Notes under the pieces: model-generated
What the model was told of the DNA's origin: nothing
Seen by the model: the letters and a program-made list of their open reading frames with translations, nothing else
The model's database searches: none
Made by a program: the position numbers and the translations under genes
Assembly (NCBI GenBank): GCA_946811695.1
Contig: OX328130.1
Location: 67,824,245-67,888,244, forward strand
DNA length: 64,000 bases
Direction: 5' to 3'
DNA from: Gonocerus acuteangulatus
Lineage: Eukaryota > Arthropoda > Insecta > Hemiptera > Coreidae
Part shown: positions 37,483 to 50,127 of the stretch, in pieces
Layout: each line of letters starts with the position of its first letter
Position numbering within the stretch: position 1 is the stretch's first letter

Positions 37483-39577
37483 ATAGAAGAGCAGGCAGAC
37501 AAATTCTGCTTCCCTGGATTTTTTACTTCGGCTAGGAAGGAAAGAATGAAGCTGACTAGAAGCACGATCAAGGTAGAGTCAAACAGTAGCTATTAATAGT
37601 TCAAATTTTGTTAAAGGAATTTATGATGGATAAATTTTAAAATACATAAACACAAATATGGTTTGCTACCATAAAACAAGGATGTTCTTTATAAATTTAC
37701 TCAAGAAATTCAGCCTAAAGGAAACCCCTGTACAGGCCAGCTAGCTATTATTAGGTATGAGCTTCATTCCATCTTGTTGAAATCGTCTTACCTTTTTTTC
37801 AATTTATTTTTGTGAATTCTTCTGTTTTTTGTACGTTTAATAATTATTAATATATATTTATTAACTTCTGATAGATATCCTGTATAGATAATAATTTTAA
37901 CTATTTTATGTTAACCCTAATTATTTATTTAAGTGAAATTTTATATTTTAAAAAATGTTTGGATTGTCTGGTTAGTCTTTTGTTGATTTATATATTATAA
38001 TGTTACTTTAATAACATCGTCTTTCATCAATATATTGTTCCCATTTTAAGAGTTATGATTGTTTATCATCATTTTGTTTTGTGGGTCAGCATTGATTCTG
38101 AAAGCGGCTTTGCTATGGAATAAACATGTGTGCCTCAAAATGATACATATATCCCAGTTACTAAACAGGTAAGCGCAAATCATCCTGTCTTCAGTTTAAA
38201 AACGTCCTATATATTTGCTCAAACAGAAAATATTATCTAATTTAAGAATAGGAAGAACAGCTATTAGTGTTGCTTGATTAATAGATACTGTGATTGATAG
38301 AATGTGATAAAAGTGACTTGAGTATGAAACAACATTTAGTGCTTAAAAAAATAATGGAAATAATAAAGCCGCTTTATTGCTATTTTAAAAAAAATCAAAT
38401 GAAAAATAATAAGTCCAGTTCTTAAAAAATAATCAATTTATTTGTAATAATTACTGAATAACAACTTCAGGTACCTGTTGAATTTAATGACATATTGTGG
38501 CTTAAATAAAGATACTGCTTCTTTGCTCAAAAATAGTACATTTCTCGCAGTTCGAGTCATAATTAATATGATATTCCAAGAAACAAGAACTCCGCACCAT
38601 TTGAAGTCATCAAAACATAGGCAAGAGGTAGGGGAGGTTGTTGGATTCAAATATGACCTTGACATAGTAGGCGTATGCCAAACCCATTAAAATCCATTTT
38701 ATTTATTTTTTTGTTTTTTGCCTTTAAGTCCTCTCTGATGTGCCTTCTGCTTATAGTTGAAATGGGTTTTGGCGCAAAATGTTTTAGTCATAGATGGGGG
38801 CATCTCTGAAATGACACAAATGAAAAAAAAAAAACTAATTTAAAAAGAAATCGGATTTACTTAGCGAGATTAATTTCAGGAAAATTATCGTAGCTGAAGT
38901 AATAATTCTTAATCAGAAAAACGATTACAAATATCGTTTATTTAACATACAAAAACATTAGTTATTGATTATACAGTTTTATAATAAAAATAACAAATAA
39001 TATTCAATCTTGCTGGCAAAACATCTTTAGCAAAGTGACAGACAGGTTTGAAAACAAAATAACCTTCTTCGAAAAATATTTTAATGTTATGTTTTCGTAA
39101 ACAATAAGAACATCGAAGACACTAGCGCTTATGCGTGAATTTAAAGAACTAGTTTCTAAAGTGAAAATTTTATATTCACTTTTTCTAGCCAGCTAATTTA
39201 TTTAACATTTCATTGCAACGTCACTATAGAAAATTTAATTCCATAAATAAAATATAATTTACATAATGCTAAAAGATTGTTATAATTGGTTGGCTGGGGA
39301 AGGTTTGCCATACTGTATTAGGACAAATATTCTAAACTCATTATTTAATGATTTTATCAGGATGTATATGTTAAAATATAAGTACATTTTGCTTTCTATT
39401 CCTCATTTACCCTCAGACTCTCCCTTTTACATGAATCTTCAATTCATTGGCCAGATAACTATAGCCATTCTCAATCCTTCCAGTCCCCACCATCAGTTTC
39501 CACTGTTTTATCTCCCACGCCTTAATTATTTGCAACCCACCTTCAAATGATATTTTAGTGCAATATAATTGCAGTTT

Positions 39578-39788
39578 ACCGGAGACCCGGTAGCCGTGAG
39601 GGTTAAGGCGTGAGCTCTTAACACTCTGTGCCAAAGGTCGTGGGTTCGATTCCCACTAGGGGTGGTGGCTTTTCTTTCGAAAAAAAGAAAAGGCACCACC
39701 CCTATCCTGGCTAGAAAAGGGTGGTAACCTATAGATAACCCGTCCTAAAATTCTTAGTTAATAATAAATGGACGTTAAAATTTAAATA
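39578..39788 (+). repeat. tRNA-derived SINE, family A, in duplication copy 1
   Basis: A well-preserved copy with head GGTAGCCGTGAGGGTTAAGG and GGTTCGATTCC, internal hairpin and AATTTAAATAAATT tail. Perfect 11-bp direct repeats AATTGCAGTTT lie at 39567-39577 and 39789-39799. Confidence 0.92.
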
Positions 39789-39934
39789 AATTGCAGTTTC
39801 TATCTTTCTGGCCCACTGAGTACACATCCATTGTTTGGGCACAGATGCACAGTTTTCTCTTCCTCCTTTTCCTTTCAATGATTTAATGGGTTAGGGGGGG
39901 ATGTAAATATAGAGCAATATATATTGTATATATA

Positions 39935-40900
39935 TGCAGATAGTGTATAAAGTATTGGAACACCCAAGAATATTTTACTGTTTTAACATTTGCGACTGAA
40001 ATAATGGTGCTTTAGGTAAATAGAAGGGATCAATAACACGGTGATAAGCTAAATTTTAAATATTCCCTAAAAATCAACATCAAACAATGGTATTTGTGTT
40101 ATTTATTAACATATTAACAATAAAATGCAATATTCTATGCGTAAAAAGTATTAGAACACTTGATTTCTTTACTATAGCTGTTGCACTTTGGAAGGGGTTA
40201 ATTCCATATTATCGGTGACCTTTGTCCGGCAGGATGACTCGGTGTCTTATATGTTTGAATCAGATTGTTTTAGTTCAATTTTTTTTTTTTTTTTACATTG
40301 TCCAGAAGGGAAAATAAATCTCTGCTAAAATGCAAAAACTTATTATTTCAATTCATAATGAGCGCAAATGTTTGCGAGAAATGGTAAACCGTATCCATGT
40401 CTCCTTATCAAATATTTAAAATCGGAATAGTACAACCAACAGGCGCTAATGGCCAAGATTTACAACTTGGCCAACAACCAACTCTTAGGCAGCAAAACAT
40501 CTTATCAAGAGACCGAAGAGTCTCAATGTATGTGATGAAAGATCAGTTTTAAGAAAAGCACAGGCAAAACCATGGCTGATTGCACCAAATTGTGTGACTG
40601 AAATCTCGAGGATCACCTGACATAACATGAGTAGAAGCACAGTAAGAAATGATCTCAGGAAAAATGGATTACTCTGGTGAACAGCCCTTGAAATTATTTT
40701 GTAGATATTGTAAGCAGCATTAAGCAATCCTATCTGTTTACCTAGCTGAATGGTCAAAAAGCAAAGAACTGCAATCTTCAAGAACTTGCCAACTTTTTAA
40801 AAGTTGATAAGTTCTTGAAGTTAGCTAATGACAGTTTTCTTTGAATCCTACACTTTCGATTTTCTTCGAGATGTCATTGGTATAGGTGTGTAAATATTTG
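39935..40900 (+). mobile_element. Tc1/mariner-like remnant in duplication copy 1
   Basis: The left part contains ATAAAGTATTGGAACACCC and, inverted in meaning, AAAAGTATTAGAACACTTG about 200 bp later, typical of Tc1-like end sequences. From about 40330, broken reading frames resemble the N-terminal helix-turn-helix of a Tc1 transposase (a SIHNERKCLREMVNRI-like stretch), with stops. The catalytic DDE part and the other end are missing. In copy 2 most of the 3' portion (about 40266-40900) has been lost. Confidence 0.55.

Positions 40901-40902
<2 letters not shown>

Positions 40903-40962
<60 letters not shown>
40903..40962. repeat. (TA)n microsatellite, duplication copy 1
   Basis: About 30 TA units; the counterpart in copy 2 (47752-47816) has a similar length but different flanks (TTTCAAACA on the left). 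Confidence 0.95.
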
Positions 40963-40966
<4 letters not shown>

Positions 40967-41583
40967 ACCAGCAATTTATAGAATCTAGGCATTGTATAGA
41001 ATCCCTAGACATTGTATATAATGCAGTTTAGGCAAAGTATAGAAAGTATTAGTTTTTACAACATATTACACACATTGCCTAGGCATTGTATAAAATGCCT
41101 AGGTATTCTGTAGAATGCCTGTTGCTAATTTGGCATTGTATAAAATTAAAAAGGGTTTGAGTTTACTCTATAAACTTTAACCTAGGTAATTTGAATAACT
41201 TTAAAAATTGGTTAAAAACAAGCTCTTTTTTTACGGCAAACAATTTATTTAAAACAATATATTAAGTGAGATTGTTATTTACATATTTAGAGCTACTTGT
41301 TGCAGCAGGGCTGAGTATTGTCACACTTAAAATTGCATTTTCTTTGTTCTTTTACACATTTACACTCTGTAATCTTGACACTTATTCACTTCTAGAAGCT
41401 ATATATCCTGTCTTTCATACTTTGCCTAAAGCGCAGTAGGCATTCTATAAAATGCATAGGGAAAGTATGAAATACGCTTTATTTCATACATTGCCGGCTG
41501 GATTTAGGCGTTCTATAGAATGCCTAGGCATTCTATACATTGCCTGATTATATACTTTGCCGGTATCATATATATATGTACTG
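40963..41583. mobile_element. Palindrome-rich TIR element, copy 1
   Basis: Both ends consist of reiterated short palindromes of the type GGCATTCTATAGAATGCC: about four near the left end and six near the right. The outer ends match as inverted repeats (TACCAGCAATTTATAG on the left; TACCGGCAAAGTATAT read inward from the right). The 300-bp centre is unique and non-coding. It is probably a non-autonomous DNA transposon with transposase-binding palindromes; I do not recognise the superfamily. The second copy is at 47828-48436. Confidence 0.6.
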
Positions 41584-42406
41584 GATATATATACCTGGAA
41601 ACTTTTACATGCATATGCACTTGTAAATAATACACCAGCAAGGATTTACATATTTTGAATTTATTTTATAAGCCGGTAACTATATTTTACTTAAATATGC
41701 AATATTAAAAATGGTACATATTATTATATCCCAAAATAATTAGGTTTTTCAAATAAATAAATGACCGCTTCTAACTGAATTCTCTAATTTGGCGATTTCT
41801 CTAATCCGACTGTACACTGGTCCCGATGACACTGGATTAGGGAGAGTCTACTCTATTTATTTAAATATTTATTAATTGATATCTTGTGAAAACTCCATTA
41901 TATAATGTGCCATTAAAGTTTAGGTAGGAATAATTTTTGTCGCCTTCTGAATGCATGAAGGGACTAGTTAGCCATCCTTTCATATTGTAAATCCTCTTCG
42001 ATCCTCACATTATTGCTAACAACAATTTTACAGGATTATTCGGCTATTGATTCTTTAAGTCAAAAATTCCTTTTCTTGTTGAAAAGTGACACAATATTTT
42101 TATGTTAATTATTATTTTAATTAATTGACATTTTACTCAAATTCTTTAAACAGGTGGAAGGTCAATTATACTTCACTATGACTATGAGTCTCGACATGGC
42201 CCTACTAGTGGAAGGTTCTCCTCCTCAAATTGAAGTGTTGTATTTAAAACATTTTCTGCTGAAGAGGCACCAAAATGGTGTGAAACATGTAGAAAAGAGA
42301 AAAAAATATTGTGAATGTATTATAGACTTCCCATCTATTTCGAGAATTCACCGGATATTATTTTAGATTTTAGTGATACAAAAAGGTTCTAAAAACTTAA
42401 TATTAC

Positions 42407-42507
42407 CATCTTGCATAGTGATGACAGGAGAAAAAGGTGCGTCAGCTGATGTGAAGTGCCTCTGAAGACATCTGCCTCCAAAGAAGCTTGGACAAAAAAT
42501 AATAACT
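42407..42507 (-). CDS. ACOT9: Duplicate of the probable ACOT9 5' exon
   Basis: Base for base the same exon as 34932-35032, with the same GTAATA donor and TTATATTATAG acceptor, moved with the segmental duplication. It is 101 nt if the nearer acceptor is used, so splicing in both copies would shift the frame; only one could be used in a given ACOT9 message. Which one is used cannot be told from sequence. Confidence 0.5.
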
Positions 42508-42523
42508 CTATAATATAATCTAA

Positions 42524-43394
42524 CAAAGGAACATCCCCAAGAGTCCGAAGACAATTTTAATGAAACTTTGTATACTTAATAAAAACGTGAAAATAATTGA
42601 TACGTATTTTTTTATGTTGGCCCAATCCTATGTTTAAGGGGTGAAACCACGCTTCCAAAGTACACAACAAATATACTAACTTTTATACTATCATAATAGA
42701 AAAAAATTTTATAAGGGAAAAATTTATTGTATTTTACATTCAAAACAAATATGTAAATAAATTGTTTAAATAATAATTTATTTATAACAGAAACATTTGT
42801 TGCGCCTTTTTTTTTTACTCGATATAAACATTTTTGTTATGAAACAAAAGAATAGAAATAGATTGCTGAATTCAACGATTGATATTTTTAATTTTTGAAT
42901 TTAGCGTATATCAGGATGATAGATGCGGACACAGCACAATCAAGGGCGTGGTGCGGTACATGTCGAGCAACACAGATATCTTACTTATATAAAAAACAAA
43001 TACATCAAACTTAACTGCGTCTTGTATAAAACGGCGCAATTTATTAACTTTTGGAGGATTACTGGGTATCTTCCTATGCAACCCAGATACCATTGTAAAT
43101 AAAAACAAACAGCAATAAGAAGCATTTATTATCATTATTTTACATAAATTATTATTTAAACAATTTATTTACATATTTGTTTTGTATGTAAAATACCATA
43201 CATTTTTCCCTTATAGCATTTTTTTTATAGTTTATAAGTTAGAATATTTGAGGTGTACTTTGGAAGGGTGGTTTCACCCCTTAAACGTGCGATTGGGCCG
43301 ATATAAAAAAATACGCATCGATTATTTTCACGTGTTTAATAAGTATACAAAGTTTCATTGAAATTGGCTCTGTACACGTAAGGATGTTCCCTTG
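42524..43394. mobile_element. Long-TIR element with TAA target duplication, duplicate
   Basis: The copy of 35049-35919 carried by the segmental duplication, with essentially identical arms and centre. It did not transpose here independently, because its flanks are also duplicated. Confidence 0.72.
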
Positions 43395-43657
43395 TAATTA
43401 GTAAGAAAACATTTAAAAAATAATTGCACTTTTAATGTATCTCTTATATAATTCTCATGTAGATAACAGATTGTTTAACTCGATTCCGAATTGGACACAT
43501 AATGACAAAACAAGACATACCAAAATGTATTCGGTGCAATGAAGTGCTAACTATTAGTTAGGAGTGAGAACAATTAAACATATTTTCTGACCTTTCAATA
43601 CTTTTGATCGATGCTAGCCATTACTCGGGTTATGATTTTTAAACACTTACACACTAG

Positions 43658-43925
43658 AAGGTCTCCTCCTGGGGAATTTTCTCAATGAGCCGTGAGATGA
43701 GAAAATTACTGCTGCTGGCGGAACTTGAACCCACCATCTCCTGCACGAGAAACCAAGGCATTAGCCACTAGATCACGGAGAGACCCTTCAGTGCTAGAGC
43801 CTAGGATTTTCATGCAGGTTCATCCTGCCTACGACAGGTTGAGTGCCCGTTAAAAAAATTCCCTACTCCACCATGAATGTTTAGCAAAGGGTGGTAACCG
43901 ATAGATAACTCATTGATAATGGCCT
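43658..43925 (-). repeat. SINE B/A chimeric cluster, duplicate
   Basis: The duplicate of 36183-36445, with small differences (AGACCCTTCAGTG versus AGACCTTTCAGTGG; ACCGATAGA versus ACCTATAGA). Confidence 0.7.
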
Positions 43926-44927
43926 TAATGTTGATAAGGGGGAAAGAAAAACTTATGCAAGACATACATAACTCAAAATTTAACAAAAATACAGCACTTT
44001 TTTTTTTTTTAAATTACTCTCTCTGCCAATGTCCTATTATTTTTATTTAAATTTATTTTTTATCCAAAATTATATTTATTATCTTCACAATTTATTATTA
44101 TTTATTTATTTTTTATCTATTTGGAGTGAGGTTAGCTCAGTTTTAGAGCACTTGACCAGCCTTTAATTAATTTATTAATGGGTACCCGCAAACCGCAAAA
44201 TCAGACAGCCAGAGCATAGAAATAACCACACTATTAGATACCTCTACAGTATCTGCCCCTCTGGGCCCTTATTGCCTGTTACAGAACGGATTTATTTATT
44301 TATTAAAAATTAATTAATTTCCTTTAGTATTTCTGTTTAAAACCAGATGTTTCCATATAAATATCCAAAATTGTCAATTGCATTCGTTGTGGTCCAGAAA
44401 TATAAATAAATAATAGTAATATAATTCATGCTTATACATCCACAATTTCTAAATTAAGGGTTAAACAAAATCATCAAAAAAAAAAAAAAAAAAAAGAAAA
44501 AAGTAGAACCTGGAAAAAATAATTATTTTTATGAATTATTTTATGTTGAACCAGCGTATTTCATAACTTTTTTCTATGTATTCTGTGCCCTTTAATAATT
44601 AGATTTCTTGTGTTATACTATTTAAATTCTAATGCATACGCCTATCATATTTTATAGGGCTAGGCTAAGACGGAATATTCATAATGGCAGTTGAGCTAAT
44701 CTGTAGAAAGAAGACCCCCTTAAAGAGGTATCAATAACACTACCAAATAGTAAATATACTATATACTTTTTTTTGGCTAAATAAAAGAATATCAAGTAAA
44801 AAATATTATAAAAGTTAAGGTTTAAAACACTTAACTGATTTAGTGGTACAAAATCATGAAGGAGAAAATAATAATAATAAAAAATGGAATAAGAAAAATA
44901 GAAGGGCCAAGATTTATGTCGATGCGC

Positions 44928-44963
<36 letters not shown>

Positions 44964-47053
44964 AGAAGAGCAGGCAGACAAATTCTGCTTCCCTGGATTT
45001 TTTACTTCGGCTAGGAAGGAAAGAATGAAGCTGACTAGAAGCACGATCAAGGTGGAGTCAAACAGTAGCTATTAATAGTTCAAATTTTGTTAAAGGAATT
45101 TATGATGGATAAATTTTAAAATACATAAACACAAATATGGTTTGCTACCATAAAAAAAGGATGTTCTTTATAAATTTACTCAAGAAATTCAGCCTAAAGG
45201 AAACCCCTGTAAAGGCCAGCTAGCTATTATTAGGTATGAGCTTCATTCCATCTTGTTGAAATCGTCTTACCTTTTTTTCAATTTATTTTTGTGAATTCTT
45301 TTGTTTTTTGTACGTTTAATAATTATTAATATATATTTATTAACTTCTGATAGATATCCTGTATAGAGAATAATTTTAACTATTTTATGTTAACCCTAAT
45401 TATTTATTTAAGTGAAATTTTATATTTTAAAAAATGTTTGGATTGTCTGGTTAGTCTTTTGTTGATTTATATATTATAATGTTACTTTAATAACATCGTC
45501 TTTCATCAATATATTGTTCCCATTTTAAGAGTTATGATTGTTTATCATCATTTTGTTTTGTGGGTCAGCATTGATTCTGAAAGCGGCTTTGCTATGGAGT
45601 AAACATGTGTGCCTCAAAATGATACATATATCCCAGTTACTAAACAGGTAAGCGCAAATCATCCTGTCTTCAGTTTAAAAACGTCCTATATATTTGCTCA
45701 AACAGAAAATATTATCTAATTTAAGAATAGGAAGAACAGCTATTAGTGTTGCTTGATTAATAGATACTGTGATTGATAGAATGTGATAAAAGTGACTTGA
45801 GTATGAAACAACATTTAGTGCTTACAAAAATAATTGAAATAATAAAGCCACTTTATTGCTATTTAAAAAAAATCAAATGAAAAATAATAAGTCCAGTTCT
45901 TAAAAAATAATCAATTTATTTGTAATAATTACTGAATAACACCTTCAGGTACCTGTTGAATTTAATGACATATTCTGGCTTGAATAAAGATACTGCTTCT
46001 TTGCTCAAAAATAGTACATTTCTCGCAGTTCGAGTCATAATTAATATGGTATTCCAAGAAACAAGAACTCCGCACCATTTGAAGTCATCAAAACATAGGC
46101 AAGAGGTAGGGGAGGTTGTTGGATTCAAATATGACCTTGACATAGTAGGCGTATGCCAAACCCATTGAAATCCATTTAATTTTTTTTTTTTTTTTTGCCT
46201 TTAAGTCCTCTCTGATGTGCCTTCTGTTTATAGTTGAAATGGGTTTTGGCGCAAATAGTTTTAGTCATAGATGGGGGCATCTCTGAAATGACACTAATGA
46301 AAAAAAAAAACTAATTTAAAAAGAAATCGGATTTACTTAGCGAGATTAATTTCAGGAAAATTATCGTAGCTGAAGTAATAATTCTTAATCAGAAAAACGA
46401 TTACAAATATCGTTTATTTAACATACAAAAACATTAGTTATTGATTATACAGTTTTATAATAAAAATAACAAATAATATTCAATCTTGCTGGCAAAACAT
46501 CTTTAGCAAAGTGACAGACAAGTTTGTAAACAAAATAACCTTCTTCGAAAAATATTTTAATGTTATGTTTTCGTAAACAATAAGAACATCGAAGACACTA
46601 GCGCTTATGCGTGCATTTAAAGAACTAGTTTCTAAAGTGAAAATTTTACATTCACTTTTTCTAGCCAGCTAATTTATTTAACATTTCATTGCAACGTCAC
46701 TATAGAAAATTTAATTCCATAAATAAAATATAATTTACATAATGCTAAAAGATTGTTATAATTGGTTGGCTGGTGAAGGTTTGCCATACTGTATTAGGAC
46801 AAATATTCTAAACTCATTATTTAATGATTTTATCAGGATGTATATGTTAAAATATAAGTACATTTTGCTTTCTATTTCTCATTTACCCTCAGACTCTCCC
46901 TTTTACATGAATCTTCAATTCATTGGCCAGATAACTATAGCCATTCTCAATCCTTCCAGTCCCCACCATCAGTTTGCACTGTTTTATCTCCCACGCCTTA
47001 ATTATTTGCAACCCACCTTCAAATGATATTTTAGTGCAATATAATTGCAGTTT

Positions 47054-47264
47054 ACCGGAGACCCGGTAGCCGTGAGGGTTAAGGCGTGAGCTCTTAACAC
47101 TCTGTGCCAAAGGTCGTGGGTTCGATTCCCACTAGGGGTGGTGGCTTTTCTTTTGAAAAAAAGAAAAGGCATCACCCCTATCCTGGCTAGAAAAGGGTGG
47201 TAACCTATAGATAACCCGTCCTAAAATTCTTAGTTAATAATAAATGGATGTTAAAATTTAAATA
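47054..47264 (+). repeat. tRNA-derived SINE, family A, in duplication copy 2
   Basis: The duplicate of 39578-39788 with a handful of substitutions, including the AATTGCAGTTT target repeats on both sides. It was present before the segmental duplication. Confidence 0.92.
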
Positions 47265-47745
47265 AATTGCAGTTTCTATCTTTCTGGCCCAATGAGTACA
47301 CATCCATTGTTTGGGCACAGATGCACAGTTTTCTCTTCCTCCTTTTCCTTTCAATGATTTAATGGGTTAGGGGGGGATGTAAATATAGAGCAATATATAT
47401 TGTATATATATGCAGATAGTGTATAAAGTATTGGAACACCCAAGAATATTTTACTGTTTTAACATTTGCGACTGAAATAATGGTGCTTTAGGTAAATAGA
47501 AGGGATCAATAACACGGTGATAAGCTAAATTTTAAATATTCCCTAAAAATCAACATCAAACAATGGTATTTGTGTTATTTATTAACATATTAACAATAAA
47601 ATGCAATATTCTATGCGTAAAAAGTATTAGAACACTTGATTTCTTTACTATAGCTGTTGCACTTTGGAAGGGGTTAATTCCATATTATCGGTGAACTTTG
47701 TCCGGCAGGATGACTCGGTGTCTTATATGTTTGAATCAGATTTCA

Positions 47746-47751
<6 letters not shown>

Positions 47752-47816
<65 letters not shown>
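47752..47816. repeat. (TA)n microsatellite, duplication copy 2
   Basis: More than 30 TA units next to TGTGTATGTATG. The plus-strand open frame that crosses it (IYIYIY repeats) is an artefact. Confidence 0.95.
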
Positions 47817-47822
<6 letters not shown>

Positions 47823-47827
47823 ATGTA

Positions 47828-48436
47828 TGTTACCAGCAATTTATAGAATCTAGGCATTATATAGAATCCCTTGACATTGTATATAATGCAGTTTAGGCAA
47901 AGTATAGAAAGTATTAGTTTTTACAACATATTACACACATTGCCTAGGCATTGTATAAAATGCCTAGGTATTCTGTAGAATGCCTGTTGCTAATTTGGCA
48001 TTGTATAAAATTAAAAAGGTTTTGAGTTTACTCTATACGCTTTAACCTAGGTAATTTGAATAACTTTAAAAATTGGTTAAAAACAAGCTCTTTTTTTACG
48101 GCAAACAATTTATTTAAAACAATATATTAAATGAGATTGTTATTTACATATTTAGAGCTACTTGTTGCAGCAGGGCTGAGTATTGTCACACTTAGAATTC
48201 CATTTTCTTTGTTCTTTTACACATTTACACTCTGTAATCTTGACACTTATTCACTTCTAGAAGCTATGTATTCTGTCTTTCATACTTTGCCTAAAGCGCA
48301 GTAGGCATTCTATAAAATGCCTAGGGAAAGTATGAAATACGCTTTATTTCATACATTGCCGGCTGGATTTAGGCGTTCTATAGAATGCCTAGGCATTCTA
48401 TACATTGCCTGATTATATACTTTGCCGGTATCATAT
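47828..48436. mobile_element. Palindrome-rich TIR element, copy 2
   Basis: The duplicate of 40963-41583, with the same GGCATTCTATA(G/A)AATGCC-type palindromes at both ends and a few substitutions (for example ATGCCTAGGG where copy 1 has ATGCATAGGG). Confidence 0.6.
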
Positions 48437-48448
48437 ATATATGTACTG

Positions 48449-49500
48449 TTTCTATTCAACAATTTATAAATGACACAGGGGGCATGTCAAAGAGACACAC
48501 ACAAAACAGTTTCTGCGAATCAAACCTTTATTTCATCTAGTTCAGGCTGAATACAAGACTAGAATTTACTAAATACAAAAATGATGATTGTTCACTAAAC
48601 AAATACAATTTCTTCTTATGAATTAATTAACATTTTTCTTTAAAAAATAAAATTTTGTAAAACAAAAAAGTGGATTCTTAGAATCTCCTAAACAATAAAA
48701 TCACATTCATTCATTTCCTTATATCGAGGCAATAATTTAATCATTTAAAATAAATTAAATCTTAAAAGGAATTAGGCAGTGCTGAATATTAAATCAATCA
48801 AATCTTTGGAATTCAATGGTTCTATAGCATGTTCAGATATACGGAAAAGTTGAATTTCGCATGGACGAACTTTTGAGGGAAATATTTCTGATGGTTTCGC
48901 CATTTACAAACTCCCATTTCAAGGAACAACACGATACATAAAACAATATAAAAACTGATTATGTCGCGTTTAAGACTAGGGAAGACTTTGAGATTCTGAC
49001 AAAGGAAATACTGTCTAATATTTATCAATACTTAACTTAATATTTATCAAAGCTAAGACTAAAACGTTTTAAACGTGATAAGGTTATAACAAAAATAATT
49101 TTTACTGCCAATTTCTTGCAGGGGGAATATAGGATATGCCCTTTCCTTCCAACTAAACGGGTTATAGCTTAAATTGTTTTTAGCCTAAACTTTGGCTAAG
49201 TATTGATAAATATTAAACACTATCTCCCTTGCCTGACCTCTCAAAGCCTTCCTTGGTACTAAATGAGGCACAAGCAGTTTTTATTGATTTTAAAGTAGTG
49301 TGTTCTTCATTGTAATGGAAATACAAATGGCGGAAACTTCGAGAATATTTCCCTCAGAATTCCAGGATTAAAACTATTCCATCTAACTGAACAGGCTACA
49401 GATACTTTATCACAGATCTACAGAAGTAATTTATTTATTCTAAGGCAGATAAATCACATTGAAACTATTTATCCTTTTTGTATTAATACTTTTGTATTTG
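48449..49500. other. AT-rich sequence, no gene seen
   Basis: No exon, RNA gene or clear element is visible. Phrases such as GAGGGAAATATTTCTGATGG and TCAGAATTCC recur in modified form near 60250-60310 and 61190-61340, so part of it belongs to a dispersed repeat family. It lies upstream of the known ACOT9 copy A exons and could hide a short first exon. Confidence 0.35.
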
Positions 49501-49504
49501 TATT

Positions 49505-49683
49505 TATCTAAATGTATAATAAAATTCTAACAGACCTCTGCCTGTACATTAGGATGTATGGGCAAAAATACTATTGGGGTATCAATGCAATAGTATCCAA
49601 AACAATGATTGTTAGAATTGTTGTCTGTTTATTTGTGCACGCTAATAGCAGAAACGGCTTATCCGATTTAGTTGCTGTTTTCA

Positions 49684-49746
<63 letters not shown>

Positions 49747-50127
49747 TGTGTGGCTTCTCTTAACATTTAGTGTTTGTTTCAAGTCAATCGGTTAATAAAT
49801 AAAAAAGTTATGCCAATGTAAAAAATCATGTCGAACATTTCATGAACTATCTTTAACACGATGCACACCAGAGTTTTTTCGGCACGGAATTTGGTATATA
49901 GTATTCCCCTAGCAATGAGTTCGTTAACCAGCAAAATTGGTTCATCTGGAGGGGGGGGGGGGGGTTACTCCGGTCTGAAAGTAGTTATAAGCCCATACTG
50001 GCCGCAATTATTGTTGTATTGCAACAAAACTCAGTTTTTGTTGTGGAAATATTAATAGAAAAATATGTTGTAAAAATAAACTAAATCGGTTAACTATCCA
50101 CGCGGACAAAGGCATGGGCACAGCTAG
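49505..50127 (+). mobile_element. Helitron-like 3' end with (TA)n inside
   Basis: The 3' end reads CGCGGACAAAGGCATGGGCA followed by CAGCTAG and then T, a form very like the ends of insect Helitrons. The body contains a (TA)n at 49687-49746 and a G run at 49951-49964, and no coding frame. The 5' limit is a guess. Confidence 0.5.

Larger units (their letters stand above)
34115..41583. repeat. Segmental tandem duplication, copy 1
   Basis: The segment is repeated directly at 41590-48448, starting with TATACCTGGAAAC and ending with ATATATATGTACTG in both; the offset is 7475 bases. Identity looks like 98-99% outside microsatellites. It includes a probable ACOT9 5' exon, a TAA-flanked inverted-repeat element, family A and B SINEs, a Tc1-like remnant and a palindrome-rich element. 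Copy 1 is about 610 bp longer, mainly because copy 2 lacks Tc1-like sequence corresponding to about 40266-40900. Confidence 0.95.
41590..48448. repeat. Segmental tandem duplication, copy 2
   Basis: A direct repeat of 34115-41583 with a spacer of only 6 bp between the copies. Differences are single bases, homopolymer and microsatellite lengths (for example the poly-A at 44475 and 44932), and loss of about 600 bp of Tc1-like sequence near 47743. It carries an identical copy of the probable ACOT9 exon. Confidence 0.95.

Noticed and set aside
39585..39660. Possible functional tRNA-Ser/Leu gene
   Set aside because: It is the head of a family-A SINE with perfect 11-bp target duplications around the whole unit.
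44679..45050. 123-codon minus-strand open frame
   Set aside because: It runs through the poly-A stretch and SINE-tail sequence of the duplication; the copy 1 counterpart is broken, so it is not a conserved gene.
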